Of a stretch of 64,000 bases of DNA, positions 1 through 11,255 are shown piece by piece. Position 1 is the stretch's first letter, and the number at the start of each line of letters is the position of its first letter. The stretch spans positions 157,710 to 221,709 of the forward strand of contig ML976758.1 of assembly GCA_010015655.1 (NCBI GenBank), given 5' to 3'. The translations under genes and the position numbers were made by a program. Origin of the DNA: Bimuria novae-zelandiae CBS 107.79 (lineage: Eukaryota; Ascomycota; Dothideomycetes; Pleosporales; Didymosphaeriaceae). The notes beneath the pieces were generated by a model that saw nothing but the letters and a program-made list of their open reading frames with translations, was not told the origin of the DNA and made no database searches.

Positions 1-136
1 TCGCAATTAACGCTCCGAGGGCGACCGCTGTTGCTGATCTGATGGTGCTTGCGATTCAGATCAACCATGTCATAGTGTGCCGCCTGAAGCTTCTTACCCG
101 TTTAATCACGCAGCATTTCTAGCGCCTTCCTCACAC

Positions 137-1551
137 ATGGCGCCGATGTTTGTCGTCACACCGTGGCGAGATACGAACGAGCTGCTCGCGCTGAGGCGGG
201 ACCTGCTTGCTGCTGACCCTGGAGCAATCGACCGGCGGGAGGAGGCGGCGAACAAGGTACGTAGACGTGGTAATCGTATCTGCAGATGACTTTGTTGGGA
301 TCCATGCGCTAAAACGTTGGTCTCAGGTTCTAGCATGGCGGGGGCGGAAGTTGGAGCTCCCTCTGCTGTTGGAGAGTACGGCGGATATTGTGGAGGCCAG
401 ATTGAGAGATGAGAAACAGGAGTTGGCGTCGAATGCGCTGAGGTTGTTGTATGCAACTGCAATCTCGAGGTATGTGCTGCACATACTCTCGGTTTCCCTT
501 ACATCTTCTAATATCATCATATAGATTCGTCACCGGTCTTCTCGATACGCAGACCGACCTCACCCGCTTGGCTCTTCCTTCCCAAGCTACTCCTCTCATT
601 CCGGTCACGCTCCGAGAAACGCGGCACCGCATCGTCCATCGACACCTCCCCTCACTCGCTGAACTCAAGCGCGCTACGCAAGAAAGCTTGGACTGGCTAT
701 GGGAACATTACTGGTCACGCCTTGACGCCCTCCTCGCGCCTACTCCCACATCTCACCAACTATCCCAGCGGGAAGTCAAGGAACGCTTACAAGGCATACT
801 GAAAACCTATGTCAAAGAACGCAAAGTGGAGATCAAGAGCAAGAGTAAAAATGACAGGACGGCGGATAACGCCGTGGGAAGTTACCTCACTCTCGGCGTA
901 CCGCGGGATGTAAAGACAAGAGCATTGCTGGATCATTTGGTTCAAGAGAAGAACATACTACCTGTGGGCAAGAAGCTTGGGACCAGCATGGCAGGCGCGT
1001 ACTTGATCTGGACACCATTCCTCGTATCGCTCAGCAACACCGAAGCATCGTTCCTACAAGGACTTACGGAGCACATGGTGGAAGTGCTGAGCGCACCTGC
1101 ACGGAAACTGGGTAGCGTAGAGGAGGATCCCGCAAGAGAAGGCATGCACGACTGGCTGGTGCACATCCTATCCTCAGCCGAATGGAGGGACGCTCGTCGA
1201 CGAGGTAAAACTCTATTAAACGACGTCCTCGGATTGTGCTTCACAACGCCCACATATTGGACTTTGACGGTGGCGGCTACGCTACTTGAAACTACCGACC
1301 TGCCTGAGAGAAAGTCCTGGCTTGCGGTTTTGAAGGCGGCCAGAAATGAGGATGTGCAAGAGGTGGAGCAGCCTCTTCCGCCCAAGCCTATAAACGGACC
1401 GGATGGGATGGAGGTGGACGCTATCGATGCTGGACTGCCAGTTTCCGTGTCTAACGATGTTGGGATAACACGAGGGCCACAAAAATACCCTGGCCTCTGG
1501 AGACCGCAACCCATCGGCTGGATATCACCGGGATGGGACGTAGACGAATGA
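137..1551 (+). CDS. LAS1: Las1-like pre-rRNA processing endonuclease
   Basis: Three exons (137-256, 327-469, 525-1551) splice in frame with GTACGT and GTATGT donors and give 429 aa. The product matches the Las1 family, the nuclear HEPN endoribonuclease that cuts ITS2 together with the Grc3 kinase during 60S maturation. The N-terminal half carries the conserved helical domain (TPWRDTNELLALRR, then FVTGLLD) and the catalytic HEPN motif RHRIVH, which fits the R-x4-H nuclease pattern, followed by HLPSLAELKRA and SLDWLWEHYW. The C-terminal half is variable, as usual in the family; the final PGLWRPQPIGWISPGW resembles the C-terminal Grc3-binding tail (inference). I chose ATG 137 because the longer ORF start upstream is not an ATG. 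No defects seen. Confidence 0.93.
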
Positions 1552-2041
1552 AGCGGACTTTGGTCACTAGATTGCAGTAGATGTGGGCCAGGTGGTGACT
1601 TCTTCCACCTGACGTGAGTGGTTCATCGCATCCATTCATAAACTATCCAACGTGCAGATTTGCTGAGACAGCAAGGCACTGCTGCATCTCTCGTCTGCAC
1701 CCATCACTGTTTCTTTAGTGCCCCAGCTGTACCTTGAGCTTATCATACCTGAAGGGTCTGACACTGTCCTGTTGGATATCTTCGGTGCGTCGTTCCTGGA
1801 GCCCATTGTGCTCCCGCGTCAGCCGCAATGACTAGGCGATTGAAAGCTTTCGCCTACGTCTTCCTTCATCCACTTTGATCCGACTTGCTGCGAAGAGGAA
1901 TCTCTATTCCATGGGCCGCCGCCAGTTCCCTATCTGGCCTTGACACATTGGTTAGTATATATCGTCTTGATGTAGCAACAAATGCCAAAGTGCAACAAAT
2001 TCAGAAACAACCAGCATCGTGTTCGAAACACGCGTATCCTC
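1552..2041. other. Intergenic region between convergent LAS1 and SWD2
   Basis: About 490 bp between two 3' ends, so it should hold both 3' UTRs. No ORF, repeat or RNA gene was recognised. Confidence 0.6.
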
Positions 2042-3197
2042 TTACATCATAATATCTAGATCTGGCTGCCACAGTATCAGATCCTTGTCTGCCGTGGCTA
2101 ACATATTAAACTTGGGGTTATAACCCACGATGGCGGCCTTGCTTGGTCCAGTAAGATGCTCGGCATTCATGTACTTGTCCTTGTCCAACCCAGATTCTCG
2201 CGAGAGATCCCAGATCAGAAGGCCTTCTTCGCCGCTGCCCCCGATAAGGTACTGCCCGTCTGGTGTTGCGCATGTATCGCCCTGGCCAAGAGCCGCTGCA
2301 GCCTCACTCGCAGCGTTTGCACCATGCGTGGAAGGAAATGCGCCTGGCGCCAAACGTCCCGTATCCCCCCTTTTGCGGAAGCAGAAGTGCTTCAGTTTTC
2401 CTTCGAAAGCATCGAGCACGAAGTGCCCGCTTCCCGTGGTGCTAACGATCAGATTTTTGCCGTCGTTTGTGAATTCAATCTTTGACCAATCGCCGCCGTT
2501 GGGGCCCAGGTACGCACGCTGCATTTCTGCGAGGTCAAAGGTCGCAAACGGGATCTTATCATAGTTGCGAACATCGTAGAGCAGGACGACGTGGGTGAGC
2601 TGCGAGGCTATGGCGATGACGGTGGCAGAGGGGTCGTAGCATGCGAGGTATGCGCCGTGCAGGTTCAGCATGCCCTGGAAGTTGGGCGATTGAAGGTCCC
2701 AGAGCCTCACCGTGTTGTCCTTGGCGCACGAAATGAAGGTATCGTTTGACGGACACAGAGCGATCGAGGTCACCGTATCCGTGTGGCCCTTGAAGTAGCG
2801 CGTGAACGAATTGTCGTGTGTCGAAAAGAAGCGGATTGTGTCGTCGACCTTTGTGCTCGCATAGATGATGTTCTGCGCATGGTGCGAGAAGCGTGCAAGG
2901 TGAACGCCATACTTCTGGCTCTTGAACTCTTTCGCGTGCTTCCCGAGGGTGGTGTTGTAAATTTGGAGCGTTTCGTCGTCGCGAGCTACCACAGCAAGGT
3001 CGCCCGTGTCGTCAAAGTCGAGTGATGTGACGGATGTGCGCGCATTCGGAGGCTTGAATTTCTGAGCTCATTAGCCACAGCGCCGAATGTGAAGAAGTCG
3101 GGAAGCGCACTTTGGCTGGGCGGAAGGCGGTGATGACGTCGCCAACTTTCTGCGATGGAGGCGGCGGTGGAGGAGGATCGCCCGAGCCGGAGGCCAT
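2042..3197 (-). CDS. SWD2: Swd2/WDR82-type WD40 protein of COMPASS
   Basis: Two exons (3197-3111 and 3061-2042) around a 49-nt intron encode 368 aa. The protein is a WD40 propeller close to yeast Swd2 and human WDR82, a subunit of both the COMPASS H3K4 methyltransferase and the cleavage/polyadenylation factor. Visible repeats include HTDTVTSIALCP..FISCAKDNTVRLWDL, HGAYLACYDPSA..VVLLYDV, the SKIEFTNDGKNLIV blade and GGSGEEGLLIWDL. The N-terminus is a short proline run (PPPPPPP) followed by VGDVITAFRPAK. The intron has a GTGCGC donor and CAG acceptor in phase 0. It is divergent from OAC1 across about 420 bp and convergent with LAS1. Confidence 0.93.
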
Positions 3198-3618
3198 GTT
3201 GAATTTGATCGGGCTACCTGCAGAGGTTTAGCATGCCTTCTTGTCACGGCCTGCAGGCGGGAGGGGCTCCTGTTATAGCCAAATTCTTCCCTCACAAAAG
3301 GCGAAAAGCGACATGCGAACGGTTGCAAGGGAAGCTCAGACCCTGATCTTGGCGGTCCTGCATCTCAGCCATTGGTGTCTCGGTCCGGCCGTTTCCAAAG
3401 ATTATTTGCAACTAGCTGATAGAGTCGTGCCTCTGGTCGTGCCTTACTTGCCATTCACCGTATTATACAAGCGTCAGCCTCTACGTGGCTTTCTTTCCTC
3501 TACACACAACCTGGTCAAGAGAGCGTGAAATATCATCTTGCAAGAGTCGCTACAAGGTGTGCGTCGGCCGCGACTTCCCGTTCCGAGGAAAGAAGCCAGT
3601 AGTTCGGAACAGGCAGTT
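3198..3618. other. Divergent promoter region SWD2 / OAC1
   Basis: 421 bp between two outward-facing start codons, so it should contain both core promoters. No clear TATA box or named operator was recognised. Confidence 0.5.
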
Positions 3619-4756
3619 ATGTCAACGACCTTAGGGTAAGCATTTGCGCATTCTTCTAGCATTTCCCCAGCGCTCATCAAATACTTAGTTCGTTCATTGC
3701 TGGCGGTATTGCGGCGTGCGGCGCGGTGACGGTCACCCACGGGTTCGAGACGGTCAAGATCCGGTATGCGACACCGGCCATGATTTCGGCGCTCGCAGCT
3801 GACCCACTCCAGGTTACAGCTCCAAGGAGAACTAAAAGCCAAAAAAGATGCTCCGCGGTTATACAGAGGTGTCTTCCACGGGGTGGGCGTCATTCTGAAG
3901 AATGAAGGGCCCAAGGGCTTACTGCGAGGACTGTCTTGCGCCGTAAGAGTAGCGCATCGTCTTCGCAAGCTTCGTGGCTAAAGCGATTCTAGTATATCTA
4001 CCAAATGACACTCAATGGCTGCCGGTTAGGCTTTTACGAACCGACGCGCAAGTTCCTCACCAACGCAATCTACAAGGACGACAAAGTCCAGTCCTTCGGC
4101 ATCAACCTCGTCTCGGGCGCCTCTTCAGGCGTTCTCGGTGCGGCCGCCGGCTCGCCCTTCTTCCTCATCAAAACGCGATTGCAATCCTACTCACCGTTCC
4201 TACCCGTTGGAACACAACACAACTACAAGAGTGCTGTAGACGGCATGAGCCAGATTTACCGCAGCGAAGGCGTCAAAGGTCTATACCGAGGAGTGGGGCC
4301 CGCTATGGTTAGGACGGGCTTTGGTAGCTCTGTGCAGCTGCCCACATACTTCTTTGCCAAGAGGCGGTTGGTCAAGCATTTGGGCATGGAGGAAGGCATG
4401 CCACTCCACGTCGCGAGTAGCACAGTGAGCGGATTTGTGGTTTGTTGTGTCATGCATCCTCCGGATACCGTCATGTCGCGCATGTACAACCAAACGGGCA
4501 ACCTGTACAGCTCAGCCTTGGATTGCTTATACCAGACGGTGAAGACAGAAGGTCTTATGGCCGTGTACAAGGGATACTTTGCGCATCTGGCGCGCATTCT
4601 CCCTCATACGGTACGTTGCCTTTCATCTCGGCAATAATCTCATGTCTGTACTGACTGCACTAGATCCTCACTCTCACCCTTGCGGAGCAAACGAACAAGT
4701 TAATGCGCAAAGTCGAAGACAGAGTACTGTCACCTGAACTCAAAGCGAAGATATAG
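3619..4756 (+). CDS. OAC1: Mitochondrial oxaloacetate carrier (Oac1-like)
   Basis: Five exons (3619-3635, 3689-3763, 3813-3942, 3993-4610, 4664-4756) join in frame to 310 aa, the normal size for a mitochondrial carrier. Three repeats carry recognisable signature sites: HGFETVKIRLQLQG in repeat 1, GSPFFLIKTRLQ in repeat 2 and HPPDTVMSRM in repeat 3. The departures from Px[DE]xx[KR] in repeats 1 and 2 are the sort seen in the Oac1/SLC25A34-35 branch, which moves oxaloacetate, sulfate and related acids across the inner membrane. The first exon is only 17 nt, which automated models often miss. No break is present. Confidence 0.92.
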
Positions 4757-5325
4757 CAGTCTCAAGGACTGTCGTTCGACCGAATTCTCTTTTCCACCTT
4801 TGTAGATTTACCTGGTATAATAACTTCTTTTGGGTGCATAGCGAGGAAGACCTGAGCGGCTCGGTTTCTCGAAATTTCTACAGGATCTGCATTAGATAAT
4901 GGGCCTTCCAAGAAGCGGATTGTTAGATTCGGCATAAATGTGACTCCATGGATTTCGGTATTTCGGCGAGGCGCAATGTCAAACCCTGTTTCGCACTGGA
5001 GTCTGAACACTAAGCTCAGGACCGACATTGATATTTCAGGTGTTTATTGCTGCCCCACTTGGTAGGCCTCCTTTTCAATTGTACCGTGCCGAGGTGTGTT
5101 TTCGGAACAGGGAAATTCTTACCATACCTGCCAATACGGGTGTACTGTGACGGTTAGAAAAATGGCTTACAACATCACCGGGCGCATGAGTTACAGAAAA
5201 CTTCTGGAGTTTGCCAATATGACGCGGAGTTGCACAAACGCGCAATAGCGTTCGCTGACCACATACAGGAACAAATCGCGGAAGGTACAACCGAGAGTAA
5301 GGTCTAGTTGCGTCCAGTTGCTACA
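4757..5325. other. Intergenic region upstream of the peroxidase
   Basis: About 570 bp with only short minus-strand ORFs that resemble nothing known. It should contain the OAC1 3' UTR and the peroxidase promoter. Confidence 0.5.
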
Positions 5326-6971
5326 ATGAGATATCTCGCTCTTGCCGTCCTCACTTCAGTCTCCACAGCTGACTATGTCTGGCCCGGCGAGCACGACCAC
5401 ATGGAGGACCTCCTCTACCTCCAGTTCGGGTTCAACCGCTTTGGCTTCGTCGACGGCATCCTTAGTTGCGGCTTTGGCCAAAGTGTTCAAGGCAGCCAGA
5501 ACTCGGCTGAATGGATACGCACCGCGTACCACGACATGGCGACCGCCGACGTCGAGGCCGGAACAGGCGGTTTAGACATGAGCATAATGTTTGAATTGAA
5601 TAGAGACGAGAACCGAGGAAATGCATTCGGCAATACATTTGGCCATCTGGCGAACTTCTACGCAACGCGTAGCTCTGGCGCGGATCTGCTGGCGCGGGTC
5701 TGCTGGCGCTCGCGGTCGTAGGGAGCATGAGTGTGTGCGGTGGTTACGATGTCCTGCTGCGCGTGGGACGTATCGATGCGACGGAGGCAGGGAGAAGCGG
5801 TGTGCCAGAGCCGCAGCAAGATCTCGACACACACACGAAGATGTTCGCAATGCAGGGATTCAATCAAACGGAGATGATTGAGCTGGTGGCGTGTGGGCAT
5901 ACACTTGGTGGTGTCCATCACGAAGACTTTCCTGAAATCACAGGAGTCGACACAAAGGGCCAGGTGACACACTTTGAGTACGGCAACAGCAACACCGCAT
6001 TCGACAACCAAGTTGTTACCGAATATCTCCAAGGGAATACGTCGAACCCGCTCGTCTCAGGCTCCAACGACACGACGAACTCAGATAAGAGGATCTTCGC
6101 CGCCGGCGGGAACAAAACCATGCAAGCCCTCTCCGACCCAACCTATTTCCAAGAAAGATGTCAGTCTCTCATGACCCGCATGATCGACACCGTCCCCTCC
6201 ACCGTCACCCTCTCCGAGCCCCTCACCCCCATCGACATAAAACCCTACATCAACATGCTCGCCCTCAACACCAAGGGCACCCTGGACTTCTCAGGCTACA
6301 TCCGCGTGCGCTACGGCGCCGACACCGGACGCTCCGCCGACGATCTCGCCGCCTACATCACCTACACCGACCGCTCCGGCAAAAACGTATCCACACCCAT
6401 CAACGGCGTCCGCTCCACGTACCAAGGCGGCACAGCCGTAGGCTTCCACGACACGAACTTCGTCTTCTTCGCATGGGACACGCAGCTCGACGCCGCGGCC
6501 GGCATCAGCAAGTTCCACATCCACGTGACGACCAAGTCGACGAACGAGACCGTCGTGTACGAGAACGGCGGCGCTGGGTTCCCCGTCCAAGACACCGTGC
6601 TGTACCAGCGGCACCAGTCGTGTCTAAGCTTCGCGCAGAACGGGAATGGCGGGTGGGATGGCAGTATCACCGTCGTGGCTGCGGTAAGGAGCGATGCGTT
6701 GAACGCGTCTGCGTCGGCCGTTCTGGCGTTGCATTTTGCGAGCCATGTGTCGCAAGGCGCGGGGCTCGACCGGTTAGAGGTGCAAGTGGAGAAGTTCGTG
6801 AGGACGGAGCAGACGGTGGCTGGGTATGAGCTGTTTGAGGCGAAGGGCATGGCGATCAATCAGAGGAGCGATAGTACGACGTTTGATATTGTGCTTGACG
6901 AGGCGACGAAGGTTGACTTTCAGCTGACCAGTCCTTTGAAACAGGAGAGCTGTAAGCCGCTGGTGCAGTAG
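5326..6971 (+). pseudogene. Secreted heme peroxidase gene, frameshifted by a 14-bp tandem duplication
   Basis: The frame from ATG 5326 begins with a signal peptide (MRYLALAVLTSVSTA) and continues into a plant/fungal-type heme peroxidase domain. The distal motif is RTAYHDM (RxxxH arrangement) and the proximal heme ligand motif is ACGHTLGGVH. The domain starts in one frame (5326 to about 5705) and resumes in another (about 5706-6971), without splice sites that could join them. The shift coincides with two adjacent 14-bp near-copies at 5678-5705. Removing one copy restores GADLLALAVVG, the helix expected between the motifs. The C-terminal part after about residue 300 is a long beta-rich extension of unknown function. 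As written, translation stops at 5719-5721 before the proximal histidine, so no active enzyme is made unless this is an assembly error or a variant allele. Confidence 0.8.
5678..5705. repeat. 14-bp tandem near-duplication causing a frameshift
   Basis: Copy 1 (5678-5691, GCGCGGATCTGCTG) and copy 2 (5692-5705) differ by one base. Because 14 is not a multiple of 3, the second copy shifts the peroxidase frame. Confidence 0.92.
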
Positions 6972-7440
6972 TAGTTGATGTGTAGAGGTGGTAGTCCTTC
7001 GGGGATAGACAAAGATAGCTCCGCCCACTGAGATGAATCTACTCCATGTAATATCTAGAGTGATCCATGCCTATGCGTGTTGCGCACACCTTCAGACTGC
7101 TTTGCCCCTGTTCATCAACATCCCGAGCTGGGGACCACCTTAGTATCGGACGCATAGTTTGAGAGCATGCATTGCACCTGCAATACTAATCTCTAGCTCT
7201 ATTACCACAATGCACGTAATATGAAGTGTATGTAAAATTTTCATTGAGGTATCTAACAGCCCCATGACTTTTTGACCCATAGAGACAAACCGGTAGAACC
7301 GTTTCCAGCACGCGATGCTCAATTTTACACTTCTCATATTTTTACAAAGGTGCACTTCGGTACATCATCGCCTCACCTTCCCTAACCCAATCCCCAAAAT
7401 TCATGCAGAAATAATATCACCCAAACCAACCATCTGTGAA
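6972..7440. other. Intergenic region between convergent peroxidase and SEC61
   Basis: Roughly 470 bp that should hold two 3' UTRs. Only weak short ORFs and no recognised element. Confidence 0.5.
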
Positions 7441-7506
7441 ATGATTAGACCTTGTCTAACCCATGATTAGACCTTGTCTAACCCATGATTAGACCTTGTC
7501 TAACCC
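7441..7506. repeat. Three exact 22-bp tandem repeats over the SEC61 stop codon
   Basis: Three contiguous copies of a 22-bp unit beginning ATGATTAGACC (7441-7462, 7463-7484, 7485-7506). The copy nearest the gene contains the SEC61 stop codon (7500-7502), so the last codons and stop are part of the repeat and the other two copies lie in the 3' UTR. Confidence 0.95.
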
Positions 7507-9067
7507 ATGACCATGCCCTTGAGGCCAGCCATATCGCCTTCCTTTGCGGCGATTTCAAAGTATCCGTAGATAATAGTGACAGCCAAGAGGATACCAGTCC
7601 CACTGCCAAGAGCGCCGAGGAGGTCGCTGCCAACGGAGAGGGCACCAATGCAAGCACCACCGAAAGCGGCGGCCGTGGGGATAACGCGCTTGAGCTCCTT
7701 GTACATCGACTCCTCACGGTGACCAGCCATCACCAGACCCTGTTCCTTGAGCTGCTTAGCGACGTCGCGGGGAGAAGAGCCGGACACCTCAATCCAGGTC
7801 TTGGAAAACACAGCGCAGGCGACCAGCATGTAGACGATGAAGACGGCTGTCTTGAGCGGGTCGGAGAGAGCCTCGGTGATGCTCAGAGGGGGAGACCTGG
7901 TTATGTTAGCTTTGAGCAAGACCGATCTCGGGCGATACGTACATATAGTAGGCGACACCGGAGGTAGCGAACAGCTGGGCAGAACCCTCACGCGGCTCCC
8001 ATACACCGAGAAGGCGGACGAGGAGGTTGTCCGAAAAGCGAGAGTACAGCATCTGGCTGATCAAGAAGACGTTGGACGACAGAGCAGACTGCAGCATGAT
8101 GGGCATGTTGGAGGTGTAGAACAGGCGGACGGGGTACGAGCCGCGGACACCGCGCTGGCGGGCAGACTTGACCGGGATCTCAACACGGAAGCCCTGGAGA
8201 TAGATGACAGCTCCGAAGACAATGACGGTAGCAATCAGGTTCATGACGTTGGGCAGGTTCTGGCGGTAGAAAGCCTCCCGGAGAGCGACCGTCTTGTTGC
8301 GCCAGGTGAACAGAAGGTGCACAAGCGCAATGATGGCACCCTCGAACTCGGGTCCACGGCCAGTGTTAATGGTGGTAGGAGAGAAGGCCTTCCACATGAT
8401 GGACTCGCAGATGTTGGTCGCAATGAAGAGCGAGATACCGCTGCCGAGACCGTAACCCTTCTGGAGGAGCTCATCAAGAAGAATGACAATCAGACCGGCG
8501 ATCATGAGCTGCACAACCAGGAGTACGCAGATGCCGGCTCCGAGGTCGGAGGGTTGTCCGTACAGACCGGAGATGACGAAGACGACGGACTGGCCGAAAG
8601 AGAGGAGGATAGCGAGGAGCTTCTGGGCGGTCTGGTAGAGCTCGCGGTCCGACTTGAGGTCCAGATTGACATCGATGAGGTGGGTACCAGCAAGAAGCTG
8701 GAAGACCATGCCGGACGAAATAATCGGCGTAATACCCAGTTCCATCAGCGTTCCTCGGTTACTGGCCATCATCATACGCAGCCAGTACAGAGGATCTGAA
8801 TTATCTGACGACACAATGCCGTACAGCGGCATCTGGCTCATGACCAGGAAGACGAGGAGCGTGAGACCGGTCCATACTAGGCGGTTGTTGAAGGGAACCT
8901 TGCTTTCTGGCAGTTGGATCTCGGGAACGAGAGGCACAAAGGGCTTGACGAGGTCGAGGAACCGTACTACATGGCATCAACAGTTAGCCAGGACCCTGGG
9001 ATATTACGCAGTGCGCGCGCGCCCGCATTGCAATTGGAAGACGGGCAGAGCACTTACGGCCGCTCAT
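7500..9067 (-). CDS. SEC61: Sec61 alpha, protein-conducting channel of the ER
   Basis: Three exons (9067-9058, 8966-7943, 7896-7500) give 476 aa, the standard length. Exon 1 is only 10 nt and, spliced, yields [13 protein letters not shown], the classic Sec61 start; introns have GTAAGT and GTACGT donors. The protein is a ten-helix SecY/Sec61 channel. Visible family segments are the plug region ([17 protein letters not shown]), [17 protein letters not shown], the [15 protein letters not shown] loop, the cytosolic loop [50 protein letters not shown] and the tail [18 protein letters not shown]. It forms the translocon for secretory and membrane proteins. Its stop codon lies in a 22-bp tandem repeat, but the reading frame is intact. 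Confidence 0.97.
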
Positions 9068-9932
9068 GATTGCGGTTTGAGAGCCCGGGGAGAGACAAAA
9101 GAGACAAATAGAGAGCCGGGCGTGAAGGGCGCGGGTTAAATGGGCGATGGGAATGGGAGGGGGCCGCGGGAAGCTCTCTCACAAGGCCACGGTTGTGGAA
9201 ATTCAGGGTGCCAAGCTCAGCTTAGTAAGTGGAGAAGAGCTCCTGAGGCGGACAATCACCCCTCACCACCACGTAGACCGAGGACACGCTGGCCTCCATG
9301 TTTCGAACCATCGAGAAGGGATACATGTTCATTGTAGACTGTGCTTGAGTCATCGACCTTTCATGATGGGATCTTCTTGGCTTCCTGTCGGCTCGCATAG
9401 CACGCTTCGCATCACAGCGATACCCCACGCGACAACACCTGAGCATTGGACGTCACCTACAACACCGCTCAGAGAATCTTAGTCCTGCGCCTCGATCTCC
9501 ACGTCGTTCATAGAGCTCGATTATCAGGAGTGTAGAAGGTCGTCGACCGCTGATTGGCTGGTCCCGCGGATGCGAAGTTAGCGCCGTCCGTAGGGTCTCC
9601 AAATGCGAAAGGACGCCACGACTTTCGCATACACTGATATGACAGATTCATGTTCCTTCAGCCTTATGTAGTCTTAGGTATTCTCAATTGCCTCCGCGAT
9701 TGGTCTGCTAAGCGAGTGCGATGGTAGCTATGCGAGTGCGACTTCCATGACGAGACCACGAGGCTGTGGTACTGCATGTAGCTGTGGGCAATGGATATAT
9801 ATCTAGCTATCAACTCTGCGCATTCTAACTTATCTCAAGACATCTCTTCAGCCATATTTGGTCTGCTTCATTAACATCACTTTACCCACTTGTATAAGTT
9901 TCTCGTCTTCACTATTGCGGATACTAGTCACC
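9068..9932. other. Divergent intergenic region SEC61 / RTA1-like gene
   Basis: 865 bp between two start codons. A TATATAT box at 9796-9802 lies about 135 bp upstream of the RTA1-like ATG and is a plausible TATA element. An inverted CCAAT motif (TGATTGGCTGG, 9551-9561) could bind the HAP/CCAAT complex (inference). Several short ORFs are compositional. Confidence 0.45.
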
Positions 9933-10850
9933 ATGGCAAACCCACCCAAGTCCGCTCAGTTCGATTGGGCGATGTACCGCTACATACCTTCTCTTGCTGG
10001 TGCCATAATCGGCATGATCATCTTCTTCATCCTTAGCTTGCTGCTACTATGGCAATGGTTACGCTTGAGGAATCACATACTCATATTCGTCCTCGTCGGC
10101 ACCATATGTAAGCCGAATCCCACCTCATACGAGAGCGTCACTCTAACACATTTTGCAGGCGAGATCGGTGGCTACGCAGCGCGTATGGACTCGCACTTCA
10201 ACAACGAAGCCTGGGCTCCCTTCATCACCCAAGGCACACTGTTGCTCGTCGGACCCCTCTTCTTCGCAGCGACAATCTACATGATGCTCGGTCGTACGAT
10301 CGTACTCGCCGGTGGTGAAGACGTATCCCTGATCAAATCGAGGTGGTACACGCGTATCTTCGTCGGAGCAGACATCTGCACATTGATCATCCAAGGATTA
10401 GGCGCATCCATCACGGGCACGATGAAGCTCTCTCTCGCCATAGCAGGCGAGAAGATCGTCATCGCTGGTCTCTCCCTCCAAGTCGCCACATTCGTCTTTT
10501 TCCTCATCGCGGCCGTTGACTTTCAGATCCGCATGGAGTGCAAAAAAAAGATGGAGGCTTCCCTAAGTACTGCCACAAACAGCAATTGGAGGAAGATGTT
10601 GTGGATCTTGTACAGCGTAAGCTCGCTAGTGCTTTTCCGCTGCGTCTTCAGATTGATTGAATATGCTATGGGGAACGCAGCCTATTTGATCGTGCACGAG
10701 TGGACGCTGTACGTCTTTGACACAACGCCCATGTCTCTGGCCGTGGTTTTATTGCTGGTGTTGCAGCCTACAAAGTATGTAGCAAAGGAGTGTAAGAAAA
10801 ACAGTCGGTCGAGTGCTGGTCTGGACCTTGAGGAGGGCGCGAGGAATTGA
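9933..10850 (+). CDS. RTA1-like multi-pass membrane protein
   Basis: Exons 9933-10107 and 10159-10850 give 288 aa. The 51-nt intron has no stop and preserves frame, but GTAAGC and TTTTGCAG borders and an inserted non-family segment show that it is an intron. ATG 9933 sits in a good context (CACCATGG). The protein has about seven hydrophobic helices. It follows the RTA1 family, with YRYIPSLAGAI near the N-terminus, GEIGGYAARMDSH after the second helix, LLVGPLFFAATIYMMLGR, FVGADICTLIIQGLGAS, the FRLIEYAMG motif and HEWTLYVFDTTPM. The family includes yeast Rta1/Rsb1, lipid-translocating or lipid-stress proteins of the plasma membrane. The substrate cannot be read from the sequence. Confidence 0.9.
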   Translation: MANPPKSAQFDWAMYRYIPSLAGAIIGMIIFFILSLLLLWQWLRLRNHILIFVLVGTICKPNPTSYESVTLTHFAGEIGGYAARMDSHFNNEAWAPFITQGTLLLVGPLFFAATIYMMLGRTIVLAGGEDVSLIKSRWYTRIFVGADICTLIIQGLGASITGTMKLSLAIAGEKIVIAGLSLQVATFVFFLIAAVDFQIRMECKKKMEASLSTATNSNWRKMLWILYSVSSLVLFRCVFRLIEYAMGNAAYLIVHEWTLYVFDTTPMSLAVVLLLVLQPTKYVAKECKKNSRSSAGLDLEEGARN

Positions 10851-11255
10851 GCTGGAAGAGCTCGTATGTTCGCATTGCTCGCAAAGTATTTCCTTGTTTT
10901 TGCAGAAAGCCGAGTACCCTACGGGGCCTCACCTTTTCTTTTTATACCTATAGTACTGAGTGTCGCCGTCTCTTGCAGCAATTTGAGGTTTGTTTATATT
11001 TTATCTTAGCTGAACCAAACTCTCCTTCCATTTGCTAAAGAGTCTGGTCTAAGGTTGTAAATTAGGCGCCCATGTAGTCGCGTCATGGTGGCTGAGAACT
11101 AAACTGCTTCGGTAGGATCGCTCAGCTTCGCGCCTTCCTCCCTCCCACTTCCAACGCACTGTCGCGCAGAACAACGAGGCATCGCGTGTAAGGCGAACCG
11201 AGCACACCTTTTGTTATGAAGTGCCTCATCTCAATCGACGCGCCGAACTCTCAAG
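10851..11255. other. Intergenic region upstream of the Zn2Cys6 factor
   Basis: About 405 bp with no supported gene. It should contain the 3' UTR of the RTA1-like gene and the promoter of the next gene. Confidence 0.5.

Noticed and set aside
5684..5721. A very short intron explaining the peroxidase frame change
   Set aside because: GT...AG dinucleotides exist (about 26 nt apart), but this is below any plausible fungal intron length and has no branch point. The 14-bp duplication explains the shift exactly.
6158..6829. 223-aa plus-strand ORF inside the peroxidase
   Set aside because: It is a histidine/arginine-rich shadow frame of the peroxidase C-terminus.
7441..7506. Telomere-like repeat (TAACCC)
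   Set aside because: TAACCC occurs once per 22-bp unit inside a longer sequence; it is not a telomeric array.
7837..8799. 320-aa plus-strand ORF opposite SEC61
   Set aside because: Antisense shadow of the conserved SEC61 exon.
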